From: Bradyrhizobium sp. 4
GTDB lineage: Bacteria; Pseudomonadota; Alphaproteobacteria; Rhizobiales; Xanthobacteraceae
Length of the DNA: 64,000 nucleotides
Assembly: GCF_023100905.1 (NCBI RefSeq)
Contig: NZ_CP064686.1
Location: forward strand, 5,580,001 to 5,644,000
Direction of reading: 5' to 3'
Shown here: piece by piece, positions 1-8,731 of the stretch
Position numbering within the stretch: position 1 is the stretch's first letter
Layout: each line of letters opens with the position of its first letter
The notes under the pieces: generated by a model
Told to the model about the DNA's origin: nothing
Seen by the model: the letters and a program-made list of their open reading frames with translations, nothing else
Database searches by the model: none
Translations under genes and position numbers: made by a program

Positions 1-1076
1 CGCACATGGGCGGTGCCTTCGAGCGTCCAGGTCGGCGTCGCATCGACCTTGCCGGTCAGGTTGAGATAGCCGACGCGATTGGAGGTGGTCTGCGGTGTCG
101 TGTAGGTCGCACCCCAATATTTGTCGAGCAACTCGGCGGGAACGGTGGCGCTGGCGCCGAAATCGTTCTTGGCGACGCCCATGTTGGCGTGGAATTCGCT
201 GTCGCCGGCCTTGTAGCCGACATCGCCGTAGAAGCGCCGCACGTCCGATTGGGAGAAATTGCGGAAGCCGCTGTCGTGCAGGCCTTCGAGCGCGGCATAG
301 ACGCCGTAGTTCTTGTCGACCGTCTTCCCCCATTGCGCCGAGCCCTGGATGCGGCCGAACGAGCCGCCCATGAGATCAAGCTCCGCACCCTGATAGGTGA
401 AACCATCCTTCATTTGCAAATTAATCGCGCCACCCAGCGCGTTGAGGCCGAAGGCTGGGTTGTTGGTCACGAGCGTGACCGACCGGATCGCCGCGGTCGG
501 GATCAGGTCCCAATTGACGGCGTCGGAGAAGGCTTCGTTGATGCGGACGCCGTTCTGATACACGGCGAGGCCTTGCGGCGTGCCCGTCACCGGCGAGGCA
601 ACGAAGCCGCGGAATTCGACATCCGGCTGAAACGGATTGCCGGTGACCTCGCTGATGTTGACGCCGGCGATGTTGTCGCGAAGCGCATCGGTGATGCTCA
701 TCGAGCCGGTGCGCTTGATCTGGCTGGCATCGACGGCGTTGATCGCCGACGGGACCTTGTCGACGTCGAGACCTCTGCCGGTACCCGGCGCGGTCGGATA
801 GACGTAGAGGCGCGTCCTGGAACTGGCGGATGACGGTGCCCCGACGTGCGCGACCGGACGCGACGACGCGGTGCGCCGCGCCGTCGACGGCGGTGGCGCC
901 GTCACCTCGACCGGCGGCAGGTTCTGGACGTTGGTTTCCTCGTCCTGCGCGGCCCTCGCGGGGATCGCGAAGATCAACCCCGACACCAGCCCGGTCGAAA
1001 CCGAGGCCATCACCAAACGACGCTTGAACCCAAGAGGCTTGAACCCAAAACGCTTGAACCCAACACGATCGCCCAT
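1..1076 (-). CDS. TonB-dependent outer-membrane receptor (C-terminal part beyond the window)
   Basis: The minus-strand frame is open from position 1076 to the left edge, so only about 358 N-terminal residues are present. After a signal peptide starting at the Met at 1010 comes a proline-rich linker, then a plug domain with a typical block (SITDALRDNIAGVNI, FRGF, VYQNGVRINEAF, AFGLNALGGAINLQMKDGF) and the first beta-barrel strands. Such receptors import metal chelates across the outer membrane with TonB energy. Two starts are possible: 1076, which adds a leader of three GFK-type repeats, or 1010, directly before the hydrophobic signal. Its place beside lanmodulin, XoxF and a lut-like ABC cluster suggests a lanthanide-chelate receptor (LutH-like). 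That substrate is an inference; the receptor family is clear. Confidence 0.88.
   Translation of the reverse strand, partial: MGDRVGFKRFGFKPLGFKRRLVMASVSTGLVSGLIFAIPARAAQDEETNVQNLPPVEVTAPPPSTARRTASSRPVAHVGAPSSASSRTRLYVYPTAPGTGRGLDVDKVPSAINAVDASQIKRTGSMSITDALRDNIAGVNISEVTGNPFQPDVEFRGFVASPVTGTPQGLAVYQNGVRINEAFSDAVNWDLIPTAAIRSVTLVTNNPAFGLNALGGAINLQMKDGFTYQGAELDLMGGSFGRIQGSAQWGKTVDKNYGVYAALEGLHDSGFRNFSQSDVRRFYGDVGYKAGDSEFHANMGVAKNDFGASATVPAELLDKYWGATYTTPQTTSNRVGYLNLTGKVDATPTWTLEGTAHV
1024..1067 (-). repeat. Three tandem 15-bp repeats at the 5' end of the TonB receptor gene
   Basis: The motif CTTGAACCCA recurs three times at a 15-bp spacing (about 1024, 1039 and 1054). Read on the minus strand in the receptor frame it codes GFKRF, GFKPL and GFKRR before the signal peptide. 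If translation begins at 1010, the repeats lie in the 5' leader of the mRNA instead. Confidence 0.7.
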
Positions 1077-1203
1077 CCTAGCCTTCCCATCCGTGACCGC
1101 CGGCTGTTTTGATTTTCGCCGGTTGGTCGAGACGAGTGTAATCGGCAGAGATGCGTGCGCCACCCACAAAAGGTCGGGCCGTATCCGCACCAATTTTCCC
1201 GCC

Positions 1204-1224
1204 AAAATCGGGAATTTTTCCCGA
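1204..1224 (-). terminator. Intrinsic terminator after the sensor kinase gene
   Basis: Just past the kinase stop, on the minus strand, TCGGGAA and TTCCCGA form a 7-bp stem with a 3-nt loop, followed by TTTTGG. The position and U-rich tail fit a factor-independent terminator. Confidence 0.6.
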
Positions 1225-1229
1225 CGCGA

Positions 1230-2588
1230 TCAGGCCGCCGCCGTCGGAACCAGTGCTTCGACGGTCAGACCGCCATCACCGGAAACGACGTTGAGCGTGC
1301 CGCCCAGCGCCAGGATCCGCTCGCGCATGCCGACGAGCCCGAAGCCGAGCTTCTGGCCTGGCTCCATGCCGCGGCCGTTGTCGCTGACCCGTACCCGGGC
1401 ACAGCCGCGGCCATCGCTTGCCGCCTGCGCCACCGGCTCGATGACGACATTGACCGAGGTCGCGCCGGCGTGGCGGAACACGTTGGTGAGCGCCTCCTGC
1501 ACGATGCGGTAGATGGTGAGGTCGGCGGTCTCCCCGGTGACGCCAAGCGCCGGCGAGATCGCGGTCTCGATGGTGACATCGGGATGCGACTCCCGCCACA
1601 GCCGCGACAGCGATTCCAGCGCCTGGCGCAGGCCGAGCTCGGCAAGGCCGACGGGCCGGAGGCGTTCCAGTACCCGGCGATTGAACTGCTGAAGCGCGTT
1701 GATCTGCTCCAGCATGGCGCTGCCGTGTTTTCGTACGGCCTCCGCACTGGGGGCGCGTCCGTCCGCCTGCTTCGCCAGCGCGCTGGCATGCGCCCGCAGC
1801 GAGAACAGGTATGGCCCGAACTCGTCATGGAGCTCGCGCGCGATCTCCTTTCGCTCGACGTCCTGGAGCGACACCGTTCGCTCGGCGAGGCGCCGCTTGT
1901 CCTCGATCGCCTCGCTGAGCGTTGCCGCAAGATGGTTGAGCTTGGTGCAGATCGCGGCGAGCTCCGGTGCGCCGCCCGGCGCGACGCGCGCCTGATAGCG
2001 CCCGTCTTCGAGCTCGGCCATCACATCCGCAAGGGACTGGAGCGGCGCCAGTGCCCGGCCGATCACATTCATCATCACCAGAAACAGCGCCAGCGCGATC
2101 ACCGAGCCGACCTCGAGCTGGGTCACGATGGCGTCCCAGATCTCGGCGATCTCGTCATCGGGATGGGAGGTGATCAGCAGCGAACCCGGCTTGCCATGGA
2201 TCGAGACGGGTACGCTCACCGCGGTCTGCTCGGGATGGACCAGGCTGACGAACCAGGCCGGCGGCGCGCGGGTCTCGTCGTCGGCGTCGGTCCGGGGCTG
2301 CGTCAGCGGACTGCCCGCTTCGTCCCGAAGCGCAATGCTGACATGGCGCAGGCGGCTGAGGTCGCGTGCGATCTGGTTCAGCCTGGCGTCCGGATCGGGC
2401 GCCTCGTTGAGATCCGCCACGATCATTTCGATGAATTCGCGCGCCAGCCGGATCACGCTCTGGTCCTCTGCCTGCACGCGCGGCCCGGCTTCCGCGACCT
2501 GGCGGCCGATATTGACGGCGAGCCCCAGCGCCAGCAGCAGCGCCAGCAGCAAGTTGATGCGCCCACGCAAGGATAGATTTTGCCACAT
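1230..2588 (-). CDS. NarL-type sensor histidine kinase
   Basis: This 452-residue protein has a transmembrane segment at about 11-28, a periplasmic domain to about 155 and a second membrane segment at about 160-178. A HAMP-like linker follows, then a HisKA_3 dimerisation helix with the phospho-acceptor His254 (motif RELHDEFG). The HATPase domain shows the N box near 365-372 (EALTNVFRHAG), and the G boxes DNGRGM and GFGLVGMRER at 403-424. It should autophosphorylate and pass phosphate to the divergent response regulator at 2733. The pair sits at the edge of the PQQ/C1 island, as two-component systems such as MoxYX, FlhSR and MxbDM do in other methylotrophs, so control of alcohol-oxidation genes is likely. 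The signal is unknown. Confidence 0.9.
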   Translation of the reverse strand: MWQNLSLRGRINLLLALLLALGLAVNIGRQVAEAGPRVQAEDQSVIRLAREFIEMIVADLNEAPDPDARLNQIARDLSRLRHVSIALRDEAGSPLTQPRTDADDETRAPPAWFVSLVHPEQTAVSVPVSIHGKPGSLLITSHPDDEIAEIWDAIVTQLEVGSVIALALFLVMMNVIGRALAPLQSLADVMAELEDGRYQARVAPGGAPELAAICTKLNHLAATLSEAIEDKRRLAERTVSLQDVERKEIARELHDEFGPYLFSLRAHASALAKQADGRAPSAEAVRKHGSAMLEQINALQQFNRRVLERLRPVGLAELGLRQALESLSRLWRESHPDVTIETAISPALGVTGETADLTIYRIVQEALTNVFRHAGATSVNVVIEPVAQAASDGRGCARVRVSDNGRGMEPGQKLGFGLVGMRERILALGGTLNVVSGDGGLTVEALVPTAAA

Positions 2589-2732
2589 TGGTATCGCCCG
2601 TGCCCCGCGAAGGATTGGCCTGCGCCTGTCCGATAACGTTGACAGAGGCGAAGCGCCCGATATCTAATCGAAAGCGTACAGCAATCCCGGCCGGGCGCGA
2701 AACAGGCCAAGACGCTGTCGCGAGGAACGCCT

Positions 2733-3353
2733 ATGCGCATTTTGATCGTCGACGATCATCCCATCGTCGCCTCCGGCTGCCGTGCCGTGCTGGCCGACGA
2801 GGGCGAGATCGAGATTTTGGAGGCCGCCGACGCCGAAGACGGCGAGTGCGTCTTCATCGTCGAGCGCCCTGACCTCTCGATCATCGACATCAACCTGCCG
2901 ACCGTGTCCGGCTTCGAGCTGGCGCGCCGCATTCTGGAGCGCGCGCCCGAGGCCCGAATCATCATGTTCAGCATGAACGACGACCCTGCGTTTGCCGCGC
3001 GTGCGATCGAGTGCGGCGCCAAGGGCTACGTCTCAAAGACCGGCGACCCCGACGATCTCGTCGAGGCGATCCGCACCGTCGGCAGCGGCGGTACCTATTT
3101 GCCGAGCGCGATCGCGCGCAGCATCGCCTTTGCAGGACCCGCGCTGGCGCAAAGCCCGCTGTCGAAGCTGAACGCGCGCGAGATGGAGATCTTGCGGCTG
3201 CTCAGCGCGGGAAAGAGCCTTTCCGAGATCGCCTGGCTGGTGCAGTCGTCCTACAAGACTGTCGCCAACACCTCGTCCATCATGCGCCAGAAGCTCGGGG
3301 TGAAAACCTCTGTCGAGCTGGTGCGGCTCGCGATCGACAGCGGCGTGGCCTGA
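2733..3353 (+). CDS. LuxR/NarL-family response regulator
   Basis: The 206-residue protein has an N-terminal receiver domain with acidic residues DD7-8, phospho-acceptor Asp52 (IIDINLP) and Lys102 (GYVSK). A LuxR-type helix-turn-helix lies at about 146-200 (LNAREMEILRLL, SLSEIAWLVQSSYKTVANTSSIMRQKLG). It is divergent from the kinase at 1230-2588 across a 144-bp shared promoter region and is almost certainly its partner. The next gene downstream on the same strand is S-formylglutathione hydrolase, 70 bp away. That supports a role in formaldehyde or methanol regulation, but no binding site was identified. Confidence 0.92.
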   Translation: MRILIVDDHPIVASGCRAVLADEGEIEILEAADAEDGECVFIVERPDLSIIDINLPTVSGFELARRILERAPEARIIMFSMNDDPAFAARAIECGAKGYVSKTGDPDDLVEAIRTVGSGGTYLPSAIARSIAFAGPALAQSPLSKLNAREMEILRLLSAGKSLSEIAWLVQSSYKTVANTSSIMRQKLGVKTSVELVRLAIDSGVA

Positions 3354-3423
3354 AGGCCGCCACGAATTCGGTCACACAAGCGTTGCAATCCTGATGTGGC
3401 TTGATGCCACGGAGCATAACGGC

Positions 3424-4269
3424 ATGATGATCCAGACTGTCTCGACCAATACATCCTATGGCGGCGTGCAGGGCGTGTATCGCCATGCCAGCCAGGCGAC
3501 CGGAACCGACATGACGTTCTCGGTCTATGTTCCCCCGCACGCGCAGGGCGCCAAGCTGCCCGTGGTCTGGTATCTCTCCGGCCTCACCTGCACGCACGCC
3601 AACGTGACCGAGAAGGGCGAATTCCGCAAAGCCTGCGCCGAGCTCGGCTTGATCTTCGTCGCGCCCGACACCAGCCCGCGCGGCCCCGACGTGCCGGGCG
3701 ATGCGAACAATGCCTATGATTTCGGCCTCGGCGCCGGCTTCTATGTCGACGCGACGGAAGCGCCGTTTTCACGCAATTATCGGATGTGGAGCTACGCCAC
3801 CGACGAACTGCCGAAACTCGTGGCGGAGAATTTTCCGGTCGACGCGAAGCGCCAATCGGTGATGGGCCATTCGATGGGCGGCCACGGCGCACTGACGGTC
3901 GCGCTGCGCAACCCGCACCGTTTTCGCGCGGCCAGCGCTTTTGCGCCGATCGTGGCACCGTCGCTCGTGCCTTGGGGTATCAAGGCGCTGACCGGCTATC
4001 TCGGGCCGAACAAGGACAATTGGCGCAGCCACGACACGGTGGCGCTGATCGAGGACGGCGCGAAATTTTCAGGCTTTCTGGTCGATGTCGGCGAGGCCGA
4101 TAATTTCCTCAAGGAGCAGCTCAAGCCGGAGCTGCTGCAGGCCGCCTGCAACAAGGCCAACATCCCGCTGACGCTGCGACGGCAGGCGGGCTACGACCAC
4201 AGCTATTATTTCATCTCGACCTTCATGGGCGATCACCTGCACTGGCATGCGGAGAGATTGAAAGGGTGA
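3424..4269 (+). CDS. fghA: S-formylglutathione hydrolase
   Basis: A 281-residue esterase of the alpha/beta-hydrolase fold that splits S-formylglutathione into formate and glutathione, the last step of the glutathione formaldehyde pathway. Family blocks are clear: LSGLTCTHANVTEKGEFR near 51-68, PDTSPRG at 81-87, the nucleophile elbow GHSMGGHGA with Ser150, and the late YDHSYYF block with the catalytic His. The ATG at 3424 follows a GGAG about 10 nt upstream; the frame is open further upstream but without a good ribosome site. The two preceding pathway enzymes are encoded at 28804-30510 in the same window. Confidence 0.95.
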   Translation: MMIQTVSTNTSYGGVQGVYRHASQATGTDMTFSVYVPPHAQGAKLPVVWYLSGLTCTHANVTEKGEFRKACAELGLIFVAPDTSPRGPDVPGDANNAYDFGLGAGFYVDATEAPFSRNYRMWSYATDELPKLVAENFPVDAKRQSVMGHSMGGHGALTVALRNPHRFRAASAFAPIVAPSLVPWGIKALTGYLGPNKDNWRSHDTVALIEDGAKFSGFLVDVGEADNFLKEQLKPELLQAACNKANIPLTLRRQAGYDHSYYFISTFMGDHLHWHAERLKG

Positions 4270-4293
4270 TGGCTTCTTCTCTCTTGGAAGAAC

Positions 4294-4797
4294 CTACTCC
4301 GGCTTGCCGTAGTTCGGTGCCAGCAACCGGTTGCGGATCAGATAGCTCATCGTGCGCGTCCAGGATTCATCCGTGTTGCCGCGCATGTCGGCGCTGGCGG
4401 CCGTGATCATATTGCCGGTCTTCACGTCGCGCAGGTAGATGTTCAGATTGATGATCAGGTTCGAAACCTTCTGCACCATGCCGGTGATTTCCAAATCGGC
4501 ACCCAACTGCCCGGCAAGCTTGAGGTCGCAATTGCCGCAGGCCTGCAAATTGCTGTGACGCGCCGCATCCCGGATCGGCGCGATATCGAGCAGCTGGAAC
4601 CTGCCTGACTCGACCAGTGCCTTGCGCAACTGCTCGCTGATAAGGTCGAGCCTCGCCTCCTCCGGCTTGGAGCCGTAGAACTCGCCGGGCAGGCTGGTGT
4701 CGATCAGTTCGAAATCGAACACCGCGAGTTTCGGCGGATCGGCGAGCGCGACCGAGCCCGTCAACAGCAAAGCCGCGAAACCTATCAGCGCTCGCAT
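4294..4797 (-). CDS. Exported protein of the DUF2380/DUF3280 type
   Basis: A 167-residue secreted protein with a signal peptide (MRALIGFAALLLTGSVALA). The mature part starts with LAVFDFELIDTS, followed by a region with two closely spaced cysteines (ACGNCDLK). The family is known from PQQ/C1 gene neighbourhoods but has no established function. The start at 4797 is preferred because it opens directly into the signal peptide; a start at 4866 would add 23 non-hydrophobic residues. It ends 25 bp from the convergent fghA and is divergent from the ABC cluster starting at 4925. A role in periplasmic metal or cofactor handling is possible but unproven. Confidence 0.75.
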   Translation of the reverse strand: MRALIGFAALLLTGSVALADPPKLAVFDFELIDTSLPGEFYGSKPEEARLDLISEQLRKALVESGRFQLLDIAPIRDAARHSNLQACGNCDLKLAGQLGADLEITGMVQKVSNLIINLNIYLRDVKTGNMITAASADMRGNTDESWTRTMSYLIRNRLLAPNYGKPE

Positions 4798-4924
4798 GAC
4801 CGTGATTCCCGGCCTCACGCGCGCGAGGACGAAATGCGGGGTTGCATGGCCTGACAAATCGGTCATGCTTTAGCAGAGACAATTCTCCATCGGTGGTCAA
4901 GCCGGGGAGTTGTACGGAGGAAAC

Positions 4925-6106
4925 ATGATCCGATGGTTGGTCGGCCTGATCGGCCTGGGTGTTGCTGCGACGAGTGCGCTCGCGGCCGACCCTGTCATGA
5001 TCGGCGTCGGCTATCTCGGAGTCGCCGGCACCAGATCGACGCTGTCGCTGGTCGCGCAGCCCGCGGAGAATGACGGCATCGCCGGCGCACGCCTCGCCAT
5101 CGAGGACAACAACACCACCGGCAAGTTCCTCAACCAGCGTTTTGCGCTGGAGGAGCGGCGCATCAAGGAGGGCGAGGATGCCGTGCAGGCCGCGACCGAC
5201 CTCGCCGCACGCAACGGCTTCATCATCGCCGACCTGCCGGCCGACGCGCTGCTGAAAGTCGCCGATGCCTTGCGCGAGCGCGGCACGTTGCTGTTCAACG
5301 CCGGCGCGATCGACGAGCGGCTGCGCGAGGCCGATTGCCGTGCCAACGTCATCCACACCGCGCCGACGCGCGCAATGCTGGCCGATGCGCTCGGCCAATA
5401 TCTGGTGTGGAAGCAGTGGAAGCGCTGGCTGCTCGTGGTCGGCTCGCATGACGAGGACAAACTGTTCGCCGATGCGCTCCGGCGCACCGCGACGCGGTTC
5501 GGCGCCAAGATCGTGCAGGAGCGCAGCTTCGAAGACAAAGGCGGCGCGCGCCGCACCGACTCGGGCGTGACGCTGATCCAGCGCCAGATGCCGGTGTTCA
5601 CGCAACAGGCTCCGGCCTACGACGTGCTGCTCGCGGCCGACGAGAGCGAGGTGTTCGGCGCTTACCTGCCCTATCGCACCTGGGATCCGCGGCCTGTCGC
5701 GGGCTCTGCCGGCCTCGTGCCGCGGAGCTGGGACGCCGCGCAGGACCAGTGGGGCGCGATCCAGATGCAGAACCGCTTCGTCAAGCTGAACGCGCGGCGG
5801 ATGACCGCGCTCGACATGCAGGCCTGGACGGCCGTGCGCATGATCGGAGAGGCCACCTCGCGCACCAATTCCGGCGACATCAAGAAGGTCACCGATTTCA
5901 TCAAGGGTCCGGAGTTCTCGGTCGCCGCCTTCAAGGGAACGAAGCTGACCCTGCGCGACTGGAACCTACAGCTGCGCCAGCCGATCCTGCTGGTCGACGG
6001 CCGCATGGTGGTGTCGGTGTCGCCGCAAGAAGGGTTCCTGCACCAGGTCTCCGAGCTCGACACGCTCGGCTATGACCGCCCGGAGAGCAAATGCAAGCTG
6101 AAATGA
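4925..6106 (+). CDS. PQQ-system-associated ABC transporter periplasmic binding protein (LutA-like)
   Basis: A 393-residue exported protein with a signal peptide (LVGLIGLGVAATSALAA) and a type I periplasmic-binding fold resembling branched-chain amino-acid binding proteins. It belongs to the family annotated as the substrate-binding protein of the PQQ-dependent alcohol dehydrogenase system. The ATG at 4925 has an excellent GGAGG site 4 nt upstream. It is the first gene of a run in which the ATPase, permease and exported protein overlap by ATGA. In lanthanide methylotrophs a protein in this position (LutA) serves lanthanide uptake. The ligand here is inferred from context. Confidence 0.85.
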   Translation: MIRWLVGLIGLGVAATSALAADPVMIGVGYLGVAGTRSTLSLVAQPAENDGIAGARLAIEDNNTTGKFLNQRFALEERRIKEGEDAVQAATDLAARNGFIIADLPADALLKVADALRERGTLLFNAGAIDERLREADCRANVIHTAPTRAMLADALGQYLVWKQWKRWLLVVGSHDEDKLFADALRRTATRFGAKIVQERSFEDKGGARRTDSGVTLIQRQMPVFTQQAPAYDVLLAADESEVFGAYLPYRTWDPRPVAGSAGLVPRSWDAAQDQWGAIQMQNRFVKLNARRMTALDMQAWTAVRMIGEATSRTNSGDIKKVTDFIKGPEFSVAAFKGTKLTLRDWNLQLRQPILLVDGRMVVSVSPQEGFLHQVSELDTLGYDRPESKCKLK

Positions 6107-6114
6107 GGAAGAAG

Positions 6115-7083
6115 ATGTTGCGCTTGTGGCGTGTGGGACTGCTGTCCGGGCTGGCGCTGACGGCAGCGCCCGCGCATGCGTTCATCGCCTATGTCTCGAA
6201 CGAGAAGAGCAACACGGTGTCGGTGATCGATACCGACAGCTGGACGGTGACCAAGACCATCAAGGTCGGCCAGCGCCCGCGCGGCATCGACTTCACGCGC
6301 GACGGCAAGTTCGTGATGGTCGCGGTCGGCGACGACGACACCATCCAGATGATCGATGTCAAGACGCAAACCGTGGTGGACAGCCTTCCCTCCGGGCCCG
6401 ACCCTGAATTGTTCGCCCAAGATGCCGCCGGCAAGGTCCTCTATGTCGCCAACGAGAACGACAACACAGTGACGGTGATCGACCTCGAGAAGCGCGCCCG
6501 CCTTGGCGACATTCAGGTCGGCGTCGAGCCCGAGGGCATGACCATCAGCCCGGACGGCAAGACGCTGATCAACACGTCCGAGACCACCAACATGGCGCAT
6601 TTCATCGACACGTCGTCGCGCCAGATCGTCGCCAACGTGCTGGTCGACGCGCGGCCGCGCTTTGCCGAATTCAAGCACGACGCTTCCGAATTGTGGGTGT
6701 CCTCCGAGATCGGCGGCACCGTCTCGATCATCGACCCCGGAAAGCACGAGGTGACCGGCAAGATCAATTTCGAGATTCCGGGGTTGAGGAAGGAGGCCAT
6801 CCAGCCCGTCGGCATCGGCATGACCCGGGACGACAAGACCGCCTTCATCGCGCTCGGGCCCGCCAACCGCATCGCCGTGGTCGATACCGCCTCGCGCAAG
6901 GTGACGAAATATCTGCTGGTAGGACAACGGGTCTGGCACATGGCCTTCACGCCGGACGAAAAATACCTGCTCACCACCAATGGCGTCTCGAACGACGTCT
7001 CCGTCATCGACGTCGCCGCGCAAAAGGTGATCAAGACCATTCAGGTGGGCGAACTGCCCTGGGGTATCACGATCGCGCCATGA
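6115..7083 (+). CDS. YVTN-family beta-propeller protein of the PQQ/lut cluster
   Basis: A 322-residue exported protein: signal peptide, then seven or so repeats of the type YVSNEKSNTVSVIDTD, YVANENDNTVTVIDLE and NGVSNDVSVIDVA, which build a beta-propeller. Members of this family accompany PQQ alcohol dehydrogenase systems and occur in lut clusters. The start at 6115 follows GAGGAAGAAG with ideal spacing; an ATG at 6103 overlapping the upstream stop is the alternative. Its stop overlaps the ATPase start (7080). It could bind a metal, a cofactor or a partner dehydrogenase in the periplasm; the sequence does not decide this. Confidence 0.85.
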   Translation: MLRLWRVGLLSGLALTAAPAHAFIAYVSNEKSNTVSVIDTDSWTVTKTIKVGQRPRGIDFTRDGKFVMVAVGDDDTIQMIDVKTQTVVDSLPSGPDPELFAQDAAGKVLYVANENDNTVTVIDLEKRARLGDIQVGVEPEGMTISPDGKTLINTSETTNMAHFIDTSSRQIVANVLVDARPRFAEFKHDASELWVSSEIGGTVSIIDPGKHEVTGKINFEIPGLRKEAIQPVGIGMTRDDKTAFIALGPANRIAVVDTASRKVTKYLLVGQRVWHMAFTPDEKYLLTTNGVSNDVSVIDVAAQKVIKTIQVGELPWGITIAP

Positions 7084-7886
7084 CCAACCCTGCTCCCATT
7101 GCCGAACAACGCGAAACACCAAGGCCCGATCCGACGGCGGTACCCGCGCTGTCGATCGACGGCGTCAGCCACGCCTATGGACCGCGCCGCGCGCTGATGG
7201 ACGTGTCCTTCAACGTGCAGCCCGCGAGCTTTACGGCCCTGCTCGGCCTCAACGGTGCGGGCAAGAGCACGCTGTTCTCGCTGATCACACGGCTGTTCGG
7301 CATCCAATCCGGCCGCGTCGGCATTTTCGGCCATGACGTCGGCAAAAGCCCCGGCGAAGCGCTGCGGTTGCTCGGCGTCGTGTTCCAGCCGCGCACGCTC
7401 GATCTCGATCTGTCGCTGACGCAGAACCTGCTCTATCACGCCGCACTCCACGGCATCAGCCGCCGCGAGGCCCGCGCGCGAGCCGCCGAGCTGCTCGGCC
7501 GCATCGGGCTTACAGAGCGCGCCGGCAGCAAGGTGCGCGATCTCTCGGGCGGGCAGATGCGGCGGCTGGAAATCGCCCGTGCGCTGCTGCACCGGCCGCG
7601 CCTGCTGTTGCTGGACGAGCCCACCGTCGGCCTCGACGTCAAGGCGCGCGCCGACATCATCAGCCATGTGCGCCAGCTCGTGAGCGAGCAAGGCATCGGC
7701 GTGCTCTGGGCCACGCATCTGTTCGACGAGATCATGGCCGGTGACAATCTCGTGGTGCTGCACCAGGGCAAGGTGCTGGCGCAGGGGCCGATGAGCCGCG
7801 TCGTCGCGGAAGCCGGCGCGCAGGACGTCAACACCGCCTTCATGCGTCTGACCGGCGCGCAGACCCTGCCGGGAGGCGGCGCATGA
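7080..7886 (+). CDS. ABC transporter ATP-binding protein of the PQQ/lut cluster
   Basis: A 268-residue ABC ATPase with Walker A GLNGAGKS at 56-63, signature LSGGQ, Walker B LLLLDEPTVGLD and a switch His in ATHLFDE. Start and stop overlap its neighbours by 4 bp (ATGA at 7080 and 7883), so translation is coupled. It resembles ATPases of ABC-2 type systems, usually exporters, yet in this neighbourhood the complex is tied to PQQ dehydrogenase function and, in lut clusters (LutE), to lanthanide uptake. Confidence 0.92.
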   Translation: MTNPAPIAEQRETPRPDPTAVPALSIDGVSHAYGPRRALMDVSFNVQPASFTALLGLNGAGKSTLFSLITRLFGIQSGRVGIFGHDVGKSPGEALRLLGVVFQPRTLDLDLSLTQNLLYHAALHGISRREARARAAELLGRIGLTERAGSKVRDLSGGQMRRLEIARALLHRPRLLLLDEPTVGLDVKARADIISHVRQLVSEQGIGVLWATHLFDEIMAGDNLVVLHQGKVLAQGPMSRVVAEAGAQDVNTAFMRLTGAQTLPGGGA

Positions 7887-8731
7887 GCAGCATCGCCACC
7901 CGCAATGCCCCACGCGGCTTCTCGTTCCAGGAATACATGACCTGCCTCACGGGCATCGTCTGGCGCGAAGGCCTGCGCTTCCTGCACCAGCGCGAGCGTT
8001 TCGTCTCGGCGCTGGTGCGGCCGCTGGTGTGGTTGTTCATCTTCGCCGCCGGTTTCCGCCAGGTGCTCGGCATCTCCATCATCCCGCCCTACGAAACCTA
8101 CATCCTCTACGAGGTCTTCATCGCGCCGGGGCTGATGGCCATGATCCAGCTCTTCAACGGCATGCAATCCTCGCTCTCGATGGTCTACGACCGCGAGATG
8201 GGGAACATGCGCACGCTGCTGGTAAGCCCACTGCCGCGCGGCTACCTGTTGTTCTGCAAGCTGCTCGCGGGCACCGCGGTGTCGCTGCTCCAGGTCTATG
8301 CGTTCCTGCTGATCGCCTGGTTCTGGGACATCACCCCTCCTTTATCCGGCTATCTCACCGTGCTGCCGGCACTGATCCTGTCGGGACTGATGCTGGGCTC
8401 GCTCGGCATGCTGATCTCCTCCGGCATCAAGCAGCTGGAGAACTTTGCCGGCGTGATGAATTTCGTCATTTTCCCGATGTTCTTCGCTTCATCGGCGCTC
8501 TACCCGCTCTGGCGGGTGCAGGAGGGCAGCCCATATCTCTACTATGTTTGCGAGGCCAATCCGTTCACCCATGCGGTCGAGCTGATACGTTTTGCATTCT
8601 ACGGGCAAATCAACTGGATCTCGCTGGCGGTGGTCGCGACCTGCACAATCGTCTTCATGATCGGCGCGATCTATGCCTATGATCCCTCGCGCGGGCTGGC
8701 GCGACGGGGCCCTGCGGGAGGCGAAGGATGA
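7883..8731 (+). CDS. ABC-2 type transporter permease of the PQQ/lut cluster
   Basis: A 282-residue membrane protein with about six hydrophobic segments, including LVRPLVWLFIFAAGF, YAFLLIAWFWDI and VVATCTIVFMIGAIYAY. It pairs with the ATPase encoded immediately upstream (4-bp overlap) and matches the permease type found in PQQ alcohol-oxidation gene sets (PedC-like, LutF-like). ABC-2 permeases usually export, so the direction of transport is an open question despite the periplasmic binding protein in the same operon. Confidence 0.9.
   Translation: MSSIATRNAPRGFSFQEYMTCLTGIVWREGLRFLHQRERFVSALVRPLVWLFIFAAGFRQVLGISIIPPYETYILYEVFIAPGLMAMIQLFNGMQSSLSMVYDREMGNMRTLLVSPLPRGYLLFCKLLAGTAVSLLQVYAFLLIAWFWDITPPLSGYLTVLPALILSGLMLGSLGMLISSGIKQLENFAGVMNFVIFPMFFASSALYPLWRVQEGSPYLYYVCEANPFTHAVELIRFAFYGQINWISLAVVATCTIVFMIGAIYAYDPSRGLARRGPAGGEG

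Noticed and set aside
1155..2576. Long plus-strand reading frame opposite the sensor kinase
   Set aside because: It is the antisense shadow of a clear histidine kinase gene and has Arg/His-rich composition without family motifs.
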